NCBI RefSeq assembly: GCF_027214025.1
Contig: NZ_JAPWHB010000003.1
Location: 310,001 to 374,000, forward strand
Reading direction: 5' to 3'
Source of the DNA: Parahoeflea alexandrii
GTDB lineage: Bacteria > Pseudomonadota > Alphaproteobacteria > Rhizobiales > Rhizobiaceae
Length of the DNA: 64,000 bases
Below, one piece after another: positions 25,565 to 34,060 of the stretch. A program made the translations under genes and the position numbers. The notes below the pieces were generated by a model, which made no database searches, had not been told where the DNA came from, and worked only from the letters and a program-made list of their open reading frames with translations. Each line of letters starts with the position of its first letter. Position 1 is the first letter of the stretch.

Positions 25565-26419
25565 ATGACCCATTTACAGTCGGTAATGGAGAAGGGCAAC
25601 GTCGCGGTTGTGACCGGGGCCGCCTCGGGCATCGGCCTTGCCGCAGCCCAGACCTTTGCCGCCCGCGGCATGTGCGTCGTTCTGGCCGACGTCGACAGGG
25701 ACAGGCTGGCGGAAGCCCGTGCAGCGGTGGCGTCGGTCTCCGAAAATCCGGAGTCCGATGTCGTTTCCATCGAAACCGATGTCAGCGATATCGAGGCGGT
25801 CAGCGCGCTGGAGCGGGCGGTGCTGGAACGGTTCGGCCGGGTGCATCTGTTGATGAACAATGCCGGCATCCAGCCCGGAAGCAGCATGTTTGGCGCGCAG
25901 GTCAACTGGGATAATGTGCTCAAGGTCAATCTTTATGGCGTGATCAACGGAACCCGGGTCTTCGGGCTGAACATGGTCGCGCATGGCGAACCGGCCATGA
26001 TTATCAACACCGGTTCGAAACAGGGCATTACCACGCCACCTGGCGATCCCGCCTACAATGTCGCCAAAGCCGGGGTGAAGGCCTTCACCGAAGCGCTGCA
26101 GCATGAATTGCGCAACATGCCGGACTGCAAGGTCAGCGCCCACCTGCTCATTCCCGGCTTCGTCTACACGCCGCTGACCGCACGGGGCCGGGCCGAAAAA
26201 CCGGAAGCCGCCTGGACCCCGGAGCAGACGGTCGATTTCATGATGGACAGTCTTGAGCGGGGCGACTTCTACATTCTCTGCCCGGACAATGATGTCGACC
26301 GCGCCACCGACGAGAAGCGCATTGCCTGGGCGGCGGGCGACATCATCGAGAACCGGCCGCCGCTGTCGCGCTGGCATCCGGACTGGGCCGACAGGTTCAA
26401 GGCCTTTCTCAAGCAGTAG
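25565..26419 (+). CDS. SDR family NAD(P)-dependent oxidoreductase
   Basis: A classical short-chain dehydrogenase of 284 residues. The cofactor loop is TGAASGIG (about residues 16-23), followed by Asp in VLADVDRD, which favours NAD(H) over NADP(H); the NNAG motif, the Ser in TGSKQG and the catalytic YNVAK are present. An AAAGGAGA site sits 6 bases before ATG 25565. Substrate is unknown. A hairpin terminator follows the stop, so the gene stands alone. Confidence 0.93.
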   Translation: MTHLQSVMEKGNVAVVTGAASGIGLAAAQTFAARGMCVVLADVDRDRLAEARAAVASVSENPESDVVSIETDVSDIEAVSALERAVLERFGRVHLLMNNAGIQPGSSMFGAQVNWDNVLKVNLYGVINGTRVFGLNMVAHGEPAMIINTGSKQGITTPPGDPAYNVAKAGVKAFTEALQHELRNMPDCKVSAHLLIPGFVYTPLTARGRAEKPEAAWTPEQTVDFMMDSLERGDFYILCPDNDVDRATDEKRIAWAAGDIIENRPPLSRWHPDWADRFKAFLKQ

Positions 26420-26423
26420 GACG

Positions 26424-26446
26424 GCCCGGCACGGCTGCCGGGCTTT
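26424..26446 (+). terminator. terminator downstream of the SDR gene
   Basis: Arms GCCCGGCA (26424-26431) and TGCCGGGC (26436-26443) with a CGGC loop, followed by a short TTT. The stem is strong but the U-tract is short. Confidence 0.65.
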
Positions 26447-26541
26447 CGGGATAAAAGGTCCGGGTGGAGGCCGCAAAAGGGTGGATTGGCCGGAAGACGA
26501 AACTGGCATAAGACAGTTTCCTCTCGATCTGGATCACCACC

Positions 26542-27189
26542 ATGCTGACAACCTACATTCCGGGACTGCCCGTCCTTGCCGCCTTCAGCTTTGCCGTGCT
26601 TCTGCTGGCGATCACGCCCGGTCCGGACATGACGCTGTGGATGAGCCGGACCATCCGCGACGGGCGGGCCATCGGCCTGATGACCCTGCTCGGCACCAAT
26701 CTCGGGATTGCCATCCACACGCTGCTGGTGGCCTTTGGCGTGTCGGCGCTGATCGTGGCCTCGCCGGTCGCCTTCCTGGTGCTCAAGACCGGCGGCGCCG
26801 GCTACCTGCTCTGGCTTGCCATCCAGGCCGTGCGCAACCGCTCGGTGCTCTCCGTCAAGGCCTCGGGCAAGAAGGACGCTTCGATGGGAAAGGCCTTTCT
26901 CAACGGTCTCTGGGTCAATCTTCTCAACCCGAAGGTCATCATCTTCTTCATGACCTTCCTGCCGCAATTCGTCAGAGTGGATGATCCGCACGTGACGGGA
27001 AAGCTGATCTTTCTCGGGGTGCTGTCGATCGCCATCGCGCTGCCGGTCGCCATCCTCGTGGTGTTCGGCGCAAACGGACTGGCCGACTGGCTCAGGCGCA
27101 AGCCGCAGGTGATGCGGGTCGTCGACTATGTCTTCGCGGCGGTGTTTTCGGTGTTCGCGGTCAAGATCCTGCTGACCCAGAGCCGCTGA
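26542..27189 (+). CDS. LysE family translocator
   Basis: A 215-residue inner-membrane exporter of the LysE/RhtB superfamily, which effluxes amino acids or their derivatives. Six hydrophobic segments are visible, with the family signature ITPGPDMTLWMSR near residue 30 and the GAGYLLWLAIQA helix near 90. The substrate is unknown and no LysG-type regulator is next to it. Its stop codon abuts that of the convergent membrane-protein gene (TGATCA). Confidence 0.93.
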   Translation: MLTTYIPGLPVLAAFSFAVLLLAITPGPDMTLWMSRTIRDGRAIGLMTLLGTNLGIAIHTLLVAFGVSALIVASPVAFLVLKTGGAGYLLWLAIQAVRNRSVLSVKASGKKDASMGKAFLNGLWVNLLNPKVIIFFMTFLPQFVRVDDPHVTGKLIFLGVLSIAIALPVAILVVFGANGLADWLRRKPQVMRVVDYVFAAVFSVFAVKILLTQSR

Positions 27190-27681
27190 TCAGGTCCCGG
27201 TATTGTCTCGGTCCGTTGCAGCCGCGCGCTCGCTCGGCAGCCAGCGCCCGGCACTGCGCCCGGTAAGAAACCAGTAGATCGAGGCGCCGATGATGCCGCA
27301 GGCGGCATGGATCGCGAGCATCCACGACGGCTCCGCCGCCGTTCCGGTGGTCGTGACCGTGGCGATCGGCAGGCTGCTCGCGGCGAGAGCGATAAGGCCT
27401 CCGGCTAGCGCGTAACTCAGCCAGTCGCGCCTGCGCCAGAATTCGAAGACGGCGATGACGGCAAAGGCCGGCAGCAACACCGCGCGGGCAAACAGGCTCG
27501 CCACACCGAACACGCCGATCACCAGCGTCACGGTCAGCTCGAGCTCGCTGAAACGGCCGAAATCCTCCGGCACGACGAGGCGGGCGAGAAAGGCGTAAGT
27601 CAGGCCGGCTCCCAGGCAGCCGGCGAAAAAGCCGAGTGCTATGGCGAACATCCGGACGAGAAGGCGTAGAATGTCGCTCAT
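27190..27681 (-). CDS. hypothetical four-helix membrane protein downstream of rlmN
   Basis: A 163-residue integral membrane protein with four predicted helices (about 10-35, 48-70, 85-105 and 118-140) and a charged C-terminal tail. I recognise it only as the conserved hypothetical commonly found behind rlmN in rhizobia; no functional motif is visible. It starts 10 bases after the rlmN stop and is probably co-transcribed with it. Confidence 0.78.
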   Translation of the reverse strand: MSDILRLLVRMFAIALGFFAGCLGAGLTYAFLARLVVPEDFGRFSELELTVTLVIGVFGVASLFARAVLLPAFAVIAVFEFWRRRDWLSYALAGGLIALAASSLPIATVTTTGTAAEPSWMLAIHAACGIIGASIYWFLTGRSAGRWLPSERAAATDRDNTGT

Positions 27682-27691
27682 TCGCGGGGGA

Positions 27692-28954
27692 TCAATCGGC
27701 GCCGTGGCCGGCGATCATCATCGCCTGCAAGGCCATGTTTTCGAGCTCGTCGCGATCCTTCTTGCGCATGCGCTCGGATTCGCTCTTGAGCTGGCCGCAG
27801 GCTGCCAGGATGTCGCGGCCGCGCGGCGTGCGGATCGGCGAAGCGTAGCCGTTGGCGTTGACGAAATCGGCGAAGGTTTCGATCGTCTCCCAGTCCGAAC
27901 ATTCATAGGCCGAGCCGGGCCAGGGGTTGAACGGAATGAGGTTGATCTTGGCCGGAATGCCCTTGAGCAGCCGCACCAGTTCCTTGGCGTCCGACAGGCT
28001 GTCGTTGACGCCCTTGAGCATGACGTATTCGAAGGTAATGCGCCGCGCGTTCGACACGCCGGGATAGGTGCGGCAGGCGTCGAGCAGTTCCTTGAGCGGA
28101 TACTTCTTGTTGATCGGCACCAGCTCGTCGCGCAATTCGTCGCGAACGGCATGCAGCGAAATCGCCAGCATGACGCCGATTTCCTCGCCGGTACGGACGA
28201 TGCCCGGCACCACGCCGGAGGTCGAGAGCGTTATGCGGCGGCGCGACAGCGCCAGGCCGTCGCCGTCGGAGGCGATCAGCAGCGCCTGCTTGACGTTGTC
28301 GAAATTGTAGAGCGGTTCGCCCATGCCCATCATGACGATGTTGGTGACCTTGCGGCCCTCCGCCGGCACGATGGCGCCCTGCGGCGTGTCCTTGTGCGGG
28401 AAATCGCCAAGCCGGTCGCGGGCGACCAGCAATTGCGACAGGATCTCCTCGGCGGTGAGGTTGCGCACCAGCTTCTGGGTGCCGGTGTGGCAGAAGGTGC
28501 AGGTCAGCGTGCAGCCGACTTGGCTGGAAATGCACAGCGTGCCGCGGCCTTCCTCGGGAATGTAGACGGTCTCGACCTCGACCGGCCGGCCGGCGCCGCG
28601 CGGCGGAAACCGCATCAGCCATTTGCGGGTGCCGTCATTGGAGATCTGCTCCTCGACGATCTCGGGGCGGGCGACGGTGTAGCGCTCGGCGAGCTTTTCC
28701 CGCAGCTCCCTGGAAATCGTGTGCATGTCGGCGAAATCGGAGGAGCCGCGCACGTAGAGCCAGTGCCAGATCTGGTTGACCCGCATCTTGCGCTGCTTCT
28801 CGGGCACGCCGGCGTCGGCCATGGCCGCAACCATCTCTTCGCGGCTCATGCCGATCAGCGTCGGCTTGCCGTCCATCGGCCGGGTTGCGGATTTCTCCGC
28901 TGTAGCCCGGGCGGGACGTGCGGAAGGGTCTGTCAGGTCGATCGTGGCAGGCAT
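27692..28954 (-). CDS. rlmN: 23S rRNA/tRNA adenine-2 methyltransferase RlmN
   Basis: RlmN is a radical-SAM enzyme that methylates C2 of A2503 in 23S rRNA and A37 of some tRNAs. The 4Fe-4S cluster motif is CTLTCTFC in [26 protein letters not shown] and the C-terminal Cys in [11 protein letters not shown] (the methyl-carrying/resolving cysteine position) are present. At 420 residues it is slightly long because of an N-terminal extension of about 40 residues typical of rhizobia. It lies downstream of a small unknown gene on the same strand. Confidence 0.96.
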   Translation of the reverse strand: MPATIDLTDPSARPARATAEKSATRPMDGKPTLIGMSREEMVAAMADAGVPEKQRKMRVNQIWHWLYVRGSSDFADMHTISRELREKLAERYTVARPEIVEEQISNDGTRKWLMRFPPRGAGRPVEVETVYIPEEGRGTLCISSQVGCTLTCTFCHTGTQKLVRNLTAEEILSQLLVARDRLGDFPHKDTPQGAIVPAEGRKVTNIVMMGMGEPLYNFDNVKQALLIASDGDGLALSRRRITLSTSGVVPGIVRTGEEIGVMLAISLHAVRDELRDELVPINKKYPLKELLDACRTYPGVSNARRITFEYVMLKGVNDSLSDAKELVRLLKGIPAKINLIPFNPWPGSAYECSDWETIETFADFVNANGYASPIRTPRGRDILAACGQLKSESERMRKKDRDELENMALQAMMIAGHGAD

Positions 28955-29017
28955 CGGTATCGGGCGCTCTTGTTGGCGAAGACCGGGCTGTATCAGCTTT
29001 TGTCCGGTCCGTCACCA

Positions 29018-29266
29018 TCAGCGCGGTTTTGGCGGAGTGTCACCGGTCTCCTGATCATTGGGGCACCGGCGGCGAGTGCCCGGATTCCACCTGTTGGCGA
29101 GCCGTTCGAACATCCGCGGTACAGCGCCGCGGGCCGACGGAGGCTGGTCGAAACGCTGCTGCAACATCGCCGCATGCTCGATATCCAGATCCACCCCGGT
29201 AGCGGGCCTGCTTGCCCAGGGGCCGAGCCGGAAGGCCATCATCACGCCATGGTCATAATAGCTCAT
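29018..29266 (-). CDS. small hypothetical protein divergent from a WYL regulator
   Basis: An 82-residue protein I do not recognise, beginning MSYYDHGVMMAFRLGPWA and ending in a basic, Pro-rich tail. It looks genuine because GGAGAG lies 6 bases before ATG 29266 and its promoter region is shared with a WYL-domain regulator through a clear palindrome. It has no signal peptide or membrane helix. rlmN begins 63 bp downstream and may be partly transcribed from the same promoter. It is the most likely direct target of the regulator. Confidence 0.6.
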   Translation of the reverse strand: MSYYDHGVMMAFRLGPWASRPATGVDLDIEHAAMLQQRFDQPPSARGAVPRMFERLANRWNPGTRRRCPNDQETGDTPPKPR

Positions 29267-29317
29267 CGAAGCTCTCCTCGCTGTCTCGCGGTTGTCTGGA
29301 TGGCATGGATAGCTGGT

Positions 29318-29366
29318 CACTGCTGACACCCTGTTGTCAGTGGATGGTGATAGAGTGTCAGCAGTG
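29318..29366. promoter_or_regulatory. palindromic operator of the WYL regulator
   Basis: A perfect 12-bp inverted repeat, CACTGCTGACAC (29318-29329) and GTGTCAGCAGTG (29355-29366), spaced by 25 bp, lies in the divergent region. A third half-site TGTCAG (29335-29340) sits inside; it forms a second dyad with CTGACA (29323-29328) and is 21 bp (two helical turns) from the TGTCAG at 29356. This arrangement suits cooperative binding by a dimeric HTH protein and would control both divergent genes. Confidence 0.7.
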
Positions 29367-29384
29367 CCCTGGAGGGATTTGCCG

Positions 29385-30077
29385 ATGCGCCGATCGAACC
29401 GCCTGTTTGAAATCATCCAGATCTTGCGCGCGACGGACCGTCCGATGACGGCGGAGAGCCTGGCGCGGCAGCTCGAGGTTTCGACCCGCACGATCTACCG
29501 CGATATTGCCGCGCTGCAGATGATGAGTACGCCGATCGAGGGGGAGCCGGGCATCGGCTATGTGATGCGCCGGGGATACGACCTGCCGCCGCTCAACTTC
29601 GACATGGAGGAGATCGAGGCGCTCAGGGTCGGCCTGGCGCTGCTGTCGCGCACTGGAGACAGCGCGCTGCAACGGGCGGCGGGCCGGATCCACAAGAAGA
29701 TCGACGCGCTGCACGGTCCCGCCGACTGGCTGCAGGTGGCGCCGTGGGGGGCGGCCATCGACGATCCGGTGAAGGGATGCGTGTCGATGTCGACGCTGCG
29801 CGACGCGATCCGTTCCGAGCGCAAGCTGGAGCTGGTCTACCAGGACGAACAGGGATGCCGAACGACGAGGACGGTGCGGCCTCTGGCGCTGGTCTATCAC
29901 CTCGAATGCGTGATGCTGGCGAGTTGGTGCGAGCTCAGGGCCGGGTTCCGGCATTTCCGCACCGACCGGATCTACGAGTGCCGCGTCCTGGATGCGTTCT
30001 TTACCGGGCAGGGCGATGCGCTGAGGGCTATCTGGCCCGATCAGAACCGCTGGGACCGTGTCAGCGCCGGGGCCTGA
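29385..30077 (+). CDS. HTH-11/WYL domain transcriptional regulator (YafY family)
   Basis: A 230-residue regulator: an N-terminal winged HTH (about residues 3-60, ESLARQLEVSTRTIYRDIAAL) and a C-terminal WYL-type ligand-sensing domain (about 135-215, with VYQDEQGCRTTRTVRPLAL and LASWCELRAGFRHFRTDRI). WYL domains bind small ligands or nucleic acid. The ATG at 29385 has GGAGGGA 7 bases upstream. The palindrome ending 18 bp before this start suggests autoregulation together with control of the divergent 82-residue gene. Confidence 0.93.
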   Translation: MRRSNRLFEIIQILRATDRPMTAESLARQLEVSTRTIYRDIAALQMMSTPIEGEPGIGYVMRRGYDLPPLNFDMEEIEALRVGLALLSRTGDSALQRAAGRIHKKIDALHGPADWLQVAPWGAAIDDPVKGCVSMSTLRDAIRSERKLELVYQDEQGCRTTRTVRPLALVYHLECVMLASWCELRAGFRHFRTDRIYECRVLDAFFTGQGDALRAIWPDQNRWDRVSAGA

Positions 30078-30148
30078 CTTGGACTGCGCGTTCAGCCTTT
30101 CGCCTGTGGCATCAATTCAATGTGCGAAGGTGGTGGCACGGCAAGCTG

Positions 30149-30754
30149 TTACTCGCTTGCGAGGCAGCGCTTCGCGAAAGCGGAGATTGTGTTCCCATCG
30201 GTGACGCCGCGCATTTCCGTGCCGTGCTCCGCGAAGAACATAGTCAATCTCTCCGGAGGTGTCGGCAGGTATGCTGCAGAGAGAACCGGAATCTCCGCAG
30301 CCGGTAATGGAGAGGTCAACAGGATGTCATCGCCTCCTTTGCGGCGCCAGACGGCATCGGGGAAGATAAGCTTGGCTTTGGTCTCGCTGCGGTGCTTCGC
30401 AATCGTGCGATCGACCCATATGTAGACATCAGCACGCAGGGATTCTGTCCACCCATCACCGATACGATCAAGCTGTGTAGGCAGGTAGGTATTGAGCACG
30501 AGCCTGATTTGCGGCCCTATTGAGCAGATCATCCACAGTCCGGACCAATATTTACCGCCACGTGCGATCCGGATGCTGTCGGTCGTGACGATATCGTCAA
30601 GTGGCGGCAACGTCTCGCCGCGGTCATGCCAGTATGCAATGGTGAGTACGAGTGCAGAAATGAAGATACCGAAAATTGGTTTCCCGGCCCGCTTCCATCG
30701 CTCACCTTGCTGACTAGCGATATCTATGGAGTCGGGTTGATCGCTGCGCTTCAT
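30149..30754 (-). CDS. hypothetical single-pass membrane protein
   Basis: A 201-residue protein of unknown function with one predicted transmembrane helix near residues 27-43 (FGIFISALVLTIAYW) and a soluble C-terminal domain of about 150 residues containing YWSGLWMICSIGPQIR and ADVYIWVDRTIAKHR. The start is uncertain: ATG 30754 is used, but a GTG at 30814 is also in frame, and neither has a strong ribosome binding site. The gene and its surroundings are visibly richer in A/T than the neighbouring core genes, suggesting an accessory or acquired gene. Confidence 0.55.
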   Translation of the reverse strand: MKRSDQPDSIDIASQQGERWKRAGKPIFGIFISALVLTIAYWHDRGETLPPLDDIVTTDSIRIARGGKYWSGLWMICSIGPQIRLVLNTYLPTQLDRIGDGWTESLRADVYIWVDRTIAKHRSETKAKLIFPDAVWRRKGGDDILLTSPLPAAEIPVLSAAYLPTPPERLTMFFAEHGTEMRGVTDGNTISAFAKRCLASE

Positions 30755-30951
30755 GTCAATTCTCGAACGAGCACGTTTGTGGATTTTCGGGAAACTGTTC
30801 CATCTATGATCCACACGCTATGCGCGATCACGATGTGAAAAAGACGGCTGCGCAGACATAGTACGTCAATTAAAAGCGAAGGATCTTTTTGTCAGGAGTG
30901 GCGGGCTCCGGATGGCGTCAACTAAGCCGGGTATAGCCGAGTCCGTGTACG

Positions 30952-31599
30952 TTATTGGACTTCGAACTGCGGTTCGGGGACGCGTGCCGGGGTGGCTGAC
31001 GCGACCAGGGCGGCCTGAACAGTTGCCGCGTTTGAAGGGGCCGGTCTCAGCATCGCGTCGACAAAGCCCGGAATATCCATCCGCGGCAGCCCCGGTTCAC
31101 CGGTCAGCTGCTTGAGGCCGACCAGCGTCGCATAGATCAGCGTCGCCCGCGAGCGGGCCTCGGGACCGGTCAGGCCGGAGCCGCGCATCTGCAGGGTGAG
31201 AAAAGCCAGCCGCTCGGTATCGGCGTCGCGGACAACCGCGTGAACGGCCTCGTCGCCGGCCGCCCAGTGGCGGATCGCCACCTCGGTCATCGGTCCGCCA
31301 TATTCGCGCGTCGGCACATGCAGGATGTCTTCGATGAAGCGGATGAACAGGTCGCGCGGCGACTTTTCCGGCGAGACCATGGAGGCGATCACGTCGCTGG
31401 TGGCGACGCGGCGCCAATGCTCGACCATGGCCGCCTGGAGGGCTGCCAGATCGGCAAAATGCCAATAGAACGAGCCTTTGGTGACACCCAGTTCTTTGCA
31501 GAGAAAATCGACCCGGATCGCCTTCGGTCCGGATCTGGTCAGCAGCTTGAACGCGGCCTTGATCCAGTCTTCAGGCGTGAGTGTCTGTTTCGTGGCCAT
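30952..31599 (-). CDS. TetR/AcrR family transcriptional regulator
   Basis: A 215-residue TetR regulator. The N-terminal HTH is RVDFLCKELGVTKGSFYWHFADLAAL in two short stretches (about residues 28-53), followed by a helical ligand-binding domain. GAGG lies 7 bases before ATG 31599. The typical target, an adjacent efflux pump or enzyme, is absent: neighbours are a membrane protein of unknown function and an IalB-family gene, so its regulon cannot be inferred. Confidence 0.92.
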   Translation of the reverse strand: MATKQTLTPEDWIKAAFKLLTRSGPKAIRVDFLCKELGVTKGSFYWHFADLAALQAAMVEHWRRVATSDVIASMVSPEKSPRDLFIRFIEDILHVPTREYGGPMTEVAIRHWAAGDEAVHAVVRDADTERLAFLTLQMRGSGLTGPEARSRATLIYATLVGLKQLTGEPGLPRMDIPGFVDAMLRPAPSNAATVQAALVASATPARVPEPQFEVQ

Positions 31600-31758
31600 G
31601 CCGCCTCATACCCAACGCGTCGCGTCATTCAATCAATAGATGCGATTCCATACACAGGCTATGGATAACAAATGGTTAATTGTGCGGGGGTGGCGAGAGA
31701 CCGTCCGGGGCGGATCCCGTCGGTCACAGCAATGGCCAAGGGCGTGAAGCGGACATGG

Positions 31759-31782
31759 AAAAAGGCCGGAGGACCGGCCTTT
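31759..31782 (-). terminator. intrinsic terminator of the IalB-family gene
   Basis: On the minus strand, arms AAAGGCCGG/CCGGCCTTT with a 4-base loop (31761-31782) run into a T-tract (31759-31763), 25 bp after the gene's stop. Confidence 0.85.
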
Positions 31783-31806
31783 CCCATGTCTTCCCTGAGG
31801 CAGAGA

Positions 31807-32310
31807 TCAGTTGCAGCTGGCGATCTGGTTGAGAGCCGCGGTCACGCCCTTGAGCGAGTAGCTGTAGGAGGTGTTGGTGCCGCGGCGGGAGATCGCCTTG
31901 ACCGTCATCGAGGTTCCGGCCTTCATCGCGGCGACCAGCTGCGGCTCCTGCGCGGCGTTCTCGACCCATGCCGAATTGCCACGGGTGAAAAGGCTGAAAT
32001 CACGCCCGTCGATATTGACGGTGATCTTGGACGATTCCTGCAGCGGATAACCCATCATCGCCTGCGGCTCGTAGCTGACATTCTGGCCAGGGCGCTGCGA
32101 GATGAGAAAAAAGATATCGCCGTGATCGACATTGGCCGGGGCGGAACTGGTCGGCACGGAGAGAACGTAGCAGACCTTGCCTCCTGCCGAATTGTACGAG
32201 TAAGCCCCCCAGGCATCAAACTGCTGGATCCTGGTGGGCGATTGCGCTGCCGCGGAGGCGGTCAATGCAAAAAGCGCCGTCACTGCGGTTGCGATTGTCT
32301 TCCCAAACAT
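31807..32310 (-). CDS. invasion-associated locus B (IalB) family protein
   Basis: A 167-residue exported protein of the IalB family, widespread in alphaproteobacteria and named from Bartonella, where it affects erythrocyte entry; in free-living species its role is unknown. A signal peptide (FGKTIATAVTALFALTASAAAQ) precedes an all-beta domain with GKVCYVLSVP, DIFFLISQRPG and a final Cys (ASCN), allowing one disulfide. AGGAAA precedes ATG 32310. Single gene with its own terminator. Confidence 0.9.
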   Translation of the reverse strand: MFGKTIATAVTALFALTASAAAQSPTRIQQFDAWGAYSYNSAGGKVCYVLSVPTSSAPANVDHGDIFFLISQRPGQNVSYEPQAMMGYPLQESSKITVNIDGRDFSLFTRGNSAWVENAAQEPQLVAAMKAGTSMTVKAISRRGTNTSYSYSLKGVTAALNQIASCN

Positions 32311-32602
32311 GGCTTTCCTACCGGTTCGTGGTCCTGTGTCACGCGTTGCACGCGGTGACATTTCCCGCTTGTTGCGAGGTGATTGGTTCATTTTGACTTA
32401 ATCCTGGTTACCAAACCGTCAATGAATCCCGAAACGGGCCGTATTCCCATCTCTTCGTAGCGGCAGCGCGTCCCTTGCTCACCTTTTGTAACAACTCGAA
32501 TCCGGCAACAGTTTGACCTTGGTGCAATCCGTTGTAGGTGTTGCTATGGTGGCGGCAAGGCGGTGGCTGATCGCCTTGAGCATACGGGGTTGCACGCGGT
32601 TA

Positions 32603-33178
32603 ATGTCGAATGAATTGAAAGAGCGGCTGGTCCGGCTCGCCGCGGCGGTTGCCGAAAGGCGGGATGAGACAGCTTTTGCGGAGTTGTTCGACTATTTCGC
32701 ACCCCGGATCAAATCCTATCTTCAGCGGCTCGGCATGGAGCCGGGACAGGCGGAGGAGTTGACCCAGGAGGTCATGATCGTGCTCTGGCACAAGGCCGGG
32801 CTGTTCGATCCGGTCAAATCCTCGCTTTCCACCTGGCTGTTCCGGATCGCGCGCAATCGCCGCATCGATGCGTTCAGGCGCGACAAGTCGGCTCTGCTCG
32901 ATGCGGATGATCCGGCGCTGCGGCCTTCGCAACCGGAGGCGGCGGACGATATCGTCGAAGCCGAGGAGCGTGATGAACGGGTCCGCAGGGCGATGCTCGA
33001 TCTTCCCGAGGAACAGGCGATCCTGGTCAGGCAGGCTTTTTTCCTTGGCCGCTCGCACAGCCAGATCGCCGAGGACACCGGGCTGCCGCTCGGAACGGTC
33101 AAGTCCCGCATCCGGCTGGCATTTGCGCGGCTGCGGCGCACCCTGGAAGGCGATGGCGGAGACATGACCGTGCATTGA
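32603..33178 (+). CDS. ECF-type RNA polymerase sigma factor
   Basis: A 191-residue extracytoplasmic-function sigma factor. Region 2 covers FAELFDYFAPRIKSYLQRLG to TWLFRIARNRRIDAFRRDK (core binding and -10 recognition), region 4 covers EEQAILVRQAFFLGRSHSQIA and LPLGTVKSRIRLAF (-35 recognition). The frame is open to an upstream TTG at 32513, but homology starts near ATG 32603. No anti-sigma gene follows: the next gene is on the other strand. The activating signal is unknown. Confidence 0.92.
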   Translation: MSNELKERLVRLAAAVAERRDETAFAELFDYFAPRIKSYLQRLGMEPGQAEELTQEVMIVLWHKAGLFDPVKSSLSTWLFRIARNRRIDAFRRDKSALLDADDPALRPSQPEAADDIVEAEERDERVRRAMLDLPEEQAILVRQAFFLGRSHSQIAEDTGLPLGTVKSRIRLAFARLRRTLEGDGGDMTVH

Positions 33179-33220
33179 CATGGCCGTCGACGCCCTGCTT
33201 TCGGGCAGCCGGCCGGGTCC

Positions 33221-33616
33221 TCAGGCCTTTTTCTTGTCGGCTGTGAGATTGGCGAGCGATTTGCGGGCGGCCAGCCGATGGGCTTCGGTGAGGTTGGCGC
33301 GAACCGTGGCGATGGCCAGGGTCAGGACCGCGATATCGTCGGAAAACCCGACCAGCGCCAGGATATCCGGAATGGCGTCCATCGGCATGATGAAATAGGC
33401 GAGCGCACCCAGGAGCACGGCCCTGGCCTTGCCAGGCGTCTCGGGATCGAGCGCGCAATAGTAGGATGCGACCAGATCCTCGGCAAAGGGAACCTGTCCG
33501 GCGGCCTTGGCAAAGGTGCGCCAGAACCCGGCGCGAACCGAGGTTTCGTCCGCACCGCTGGTGTCATTGCCGGCCCTGTGGTCCGGTTCGAGGATTTCGC
33601 CGTCAAGGCCGGTCAT
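33221..33616 (-). CDS. YkvA family (DUF1232) membrane protein
   Basis: A 131-residue protein with the DUF1232 core FIMPMDAIPDILALVGFSDDIAVL, in which the PxDxIPD signature is complete and sits between two hydrophobic segments. The family is small, membrane-associated and uncharacterised. It has a Lys-rich end (ADKKKA). It is convergent with the sigma-factor gene; nothing ties them functionally. Confidence 0.9.
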   Translation of the reverse strand: MTGLDGEILEPDHRAGNDTSGADETSVRAGFWRTFAKAAGQVPFAEDLVASYYCALDPETPGKARAVLLGALAYFIMPMDAIPDILALVGFSDDIAVLTLAIATVRANLTEAHRLAARKSLANLTADKKKA

Positions 33617-33687
33617 GTCCTGCCTCCCTTGCCCTGTTCCTGTGTTCCACGGACAAAATATGGTTGTTCACGTGCCGGTCTTCAATG

Positions 33688-34005
33688 TCAGCCGCTCGCT
33701 TTGCCGCCGGTCGTGGCGGCAATCCGGTCCATGGCGACGGCAAGCTCGAAGTCGAGGATGGTCAACCCGCCGGCGTCATGGGTGGTCAGCCTGACATCGA
33801 CCGTGCGATAGACGTTTTTCCACTCCGGATGGTGATCGAGCTTCTCGGCCGCGAGGGCGGCGCGGGTCATGAAACCGAAGGCTTCGCTGAAATCCGCAAA
33901 TTTGAAGGTGCGGCTCAAGGCTGTTTCTCCAGCGTCGATGCTCCAGGATGAAACGTCGGCGAGCTTTTCGGCAACGGCTGTGCTATCGAGTTTCTGGCGC
34001 GGCAT
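33688..34005 (-). CDS. phhB: 4a-hydroxytetrahydrobiopterin dehydratase (pterin-4a-carbinolamine dehydratase)
   Basis: A 105-residue enzyme that regenerates pterin cofactor after aromatic hydroxylation and is found also without phenylalanine hydroxylase. The active-site motif [11 protein letters not shown] with its two histidines, and the downstream [12 protein letters not shown] with the third His, are intact. GGGAGAA precedes ATG 34005. No phenylalanine hydroxylase gene is adjacent, so the physiological role may be elsewhere, for example molybdopterin or folate metabolism. Confidence 0.94.
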   Translation of the reverse strand: MPRQKLDSTAVAEKLADVSSWSIDAGETALSRTFKFADFSEAFGFMTRAALAAEKLDHHPEWKNVYRTVDVRLTTHDAGGLTILDFELAVAMDRIAATTGGKASG

Positions 34006-34060
34006 GGCGTTCTCCCGGGTTGGAATGTAACGGAGGGATCCGAGATAGTGGGACAGCTTT

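Noticed and set aside
32500-32535. Possible ECF-type autoregulatory promoter (GGCAAC ... CGTT) upstream of the sigma factor gene
   Set aside because: The spacing between the two elements is about 20 bp, too long for known ECF promoters, and a housekeeping-like TTGACC overlaps it; evidence is too weak.
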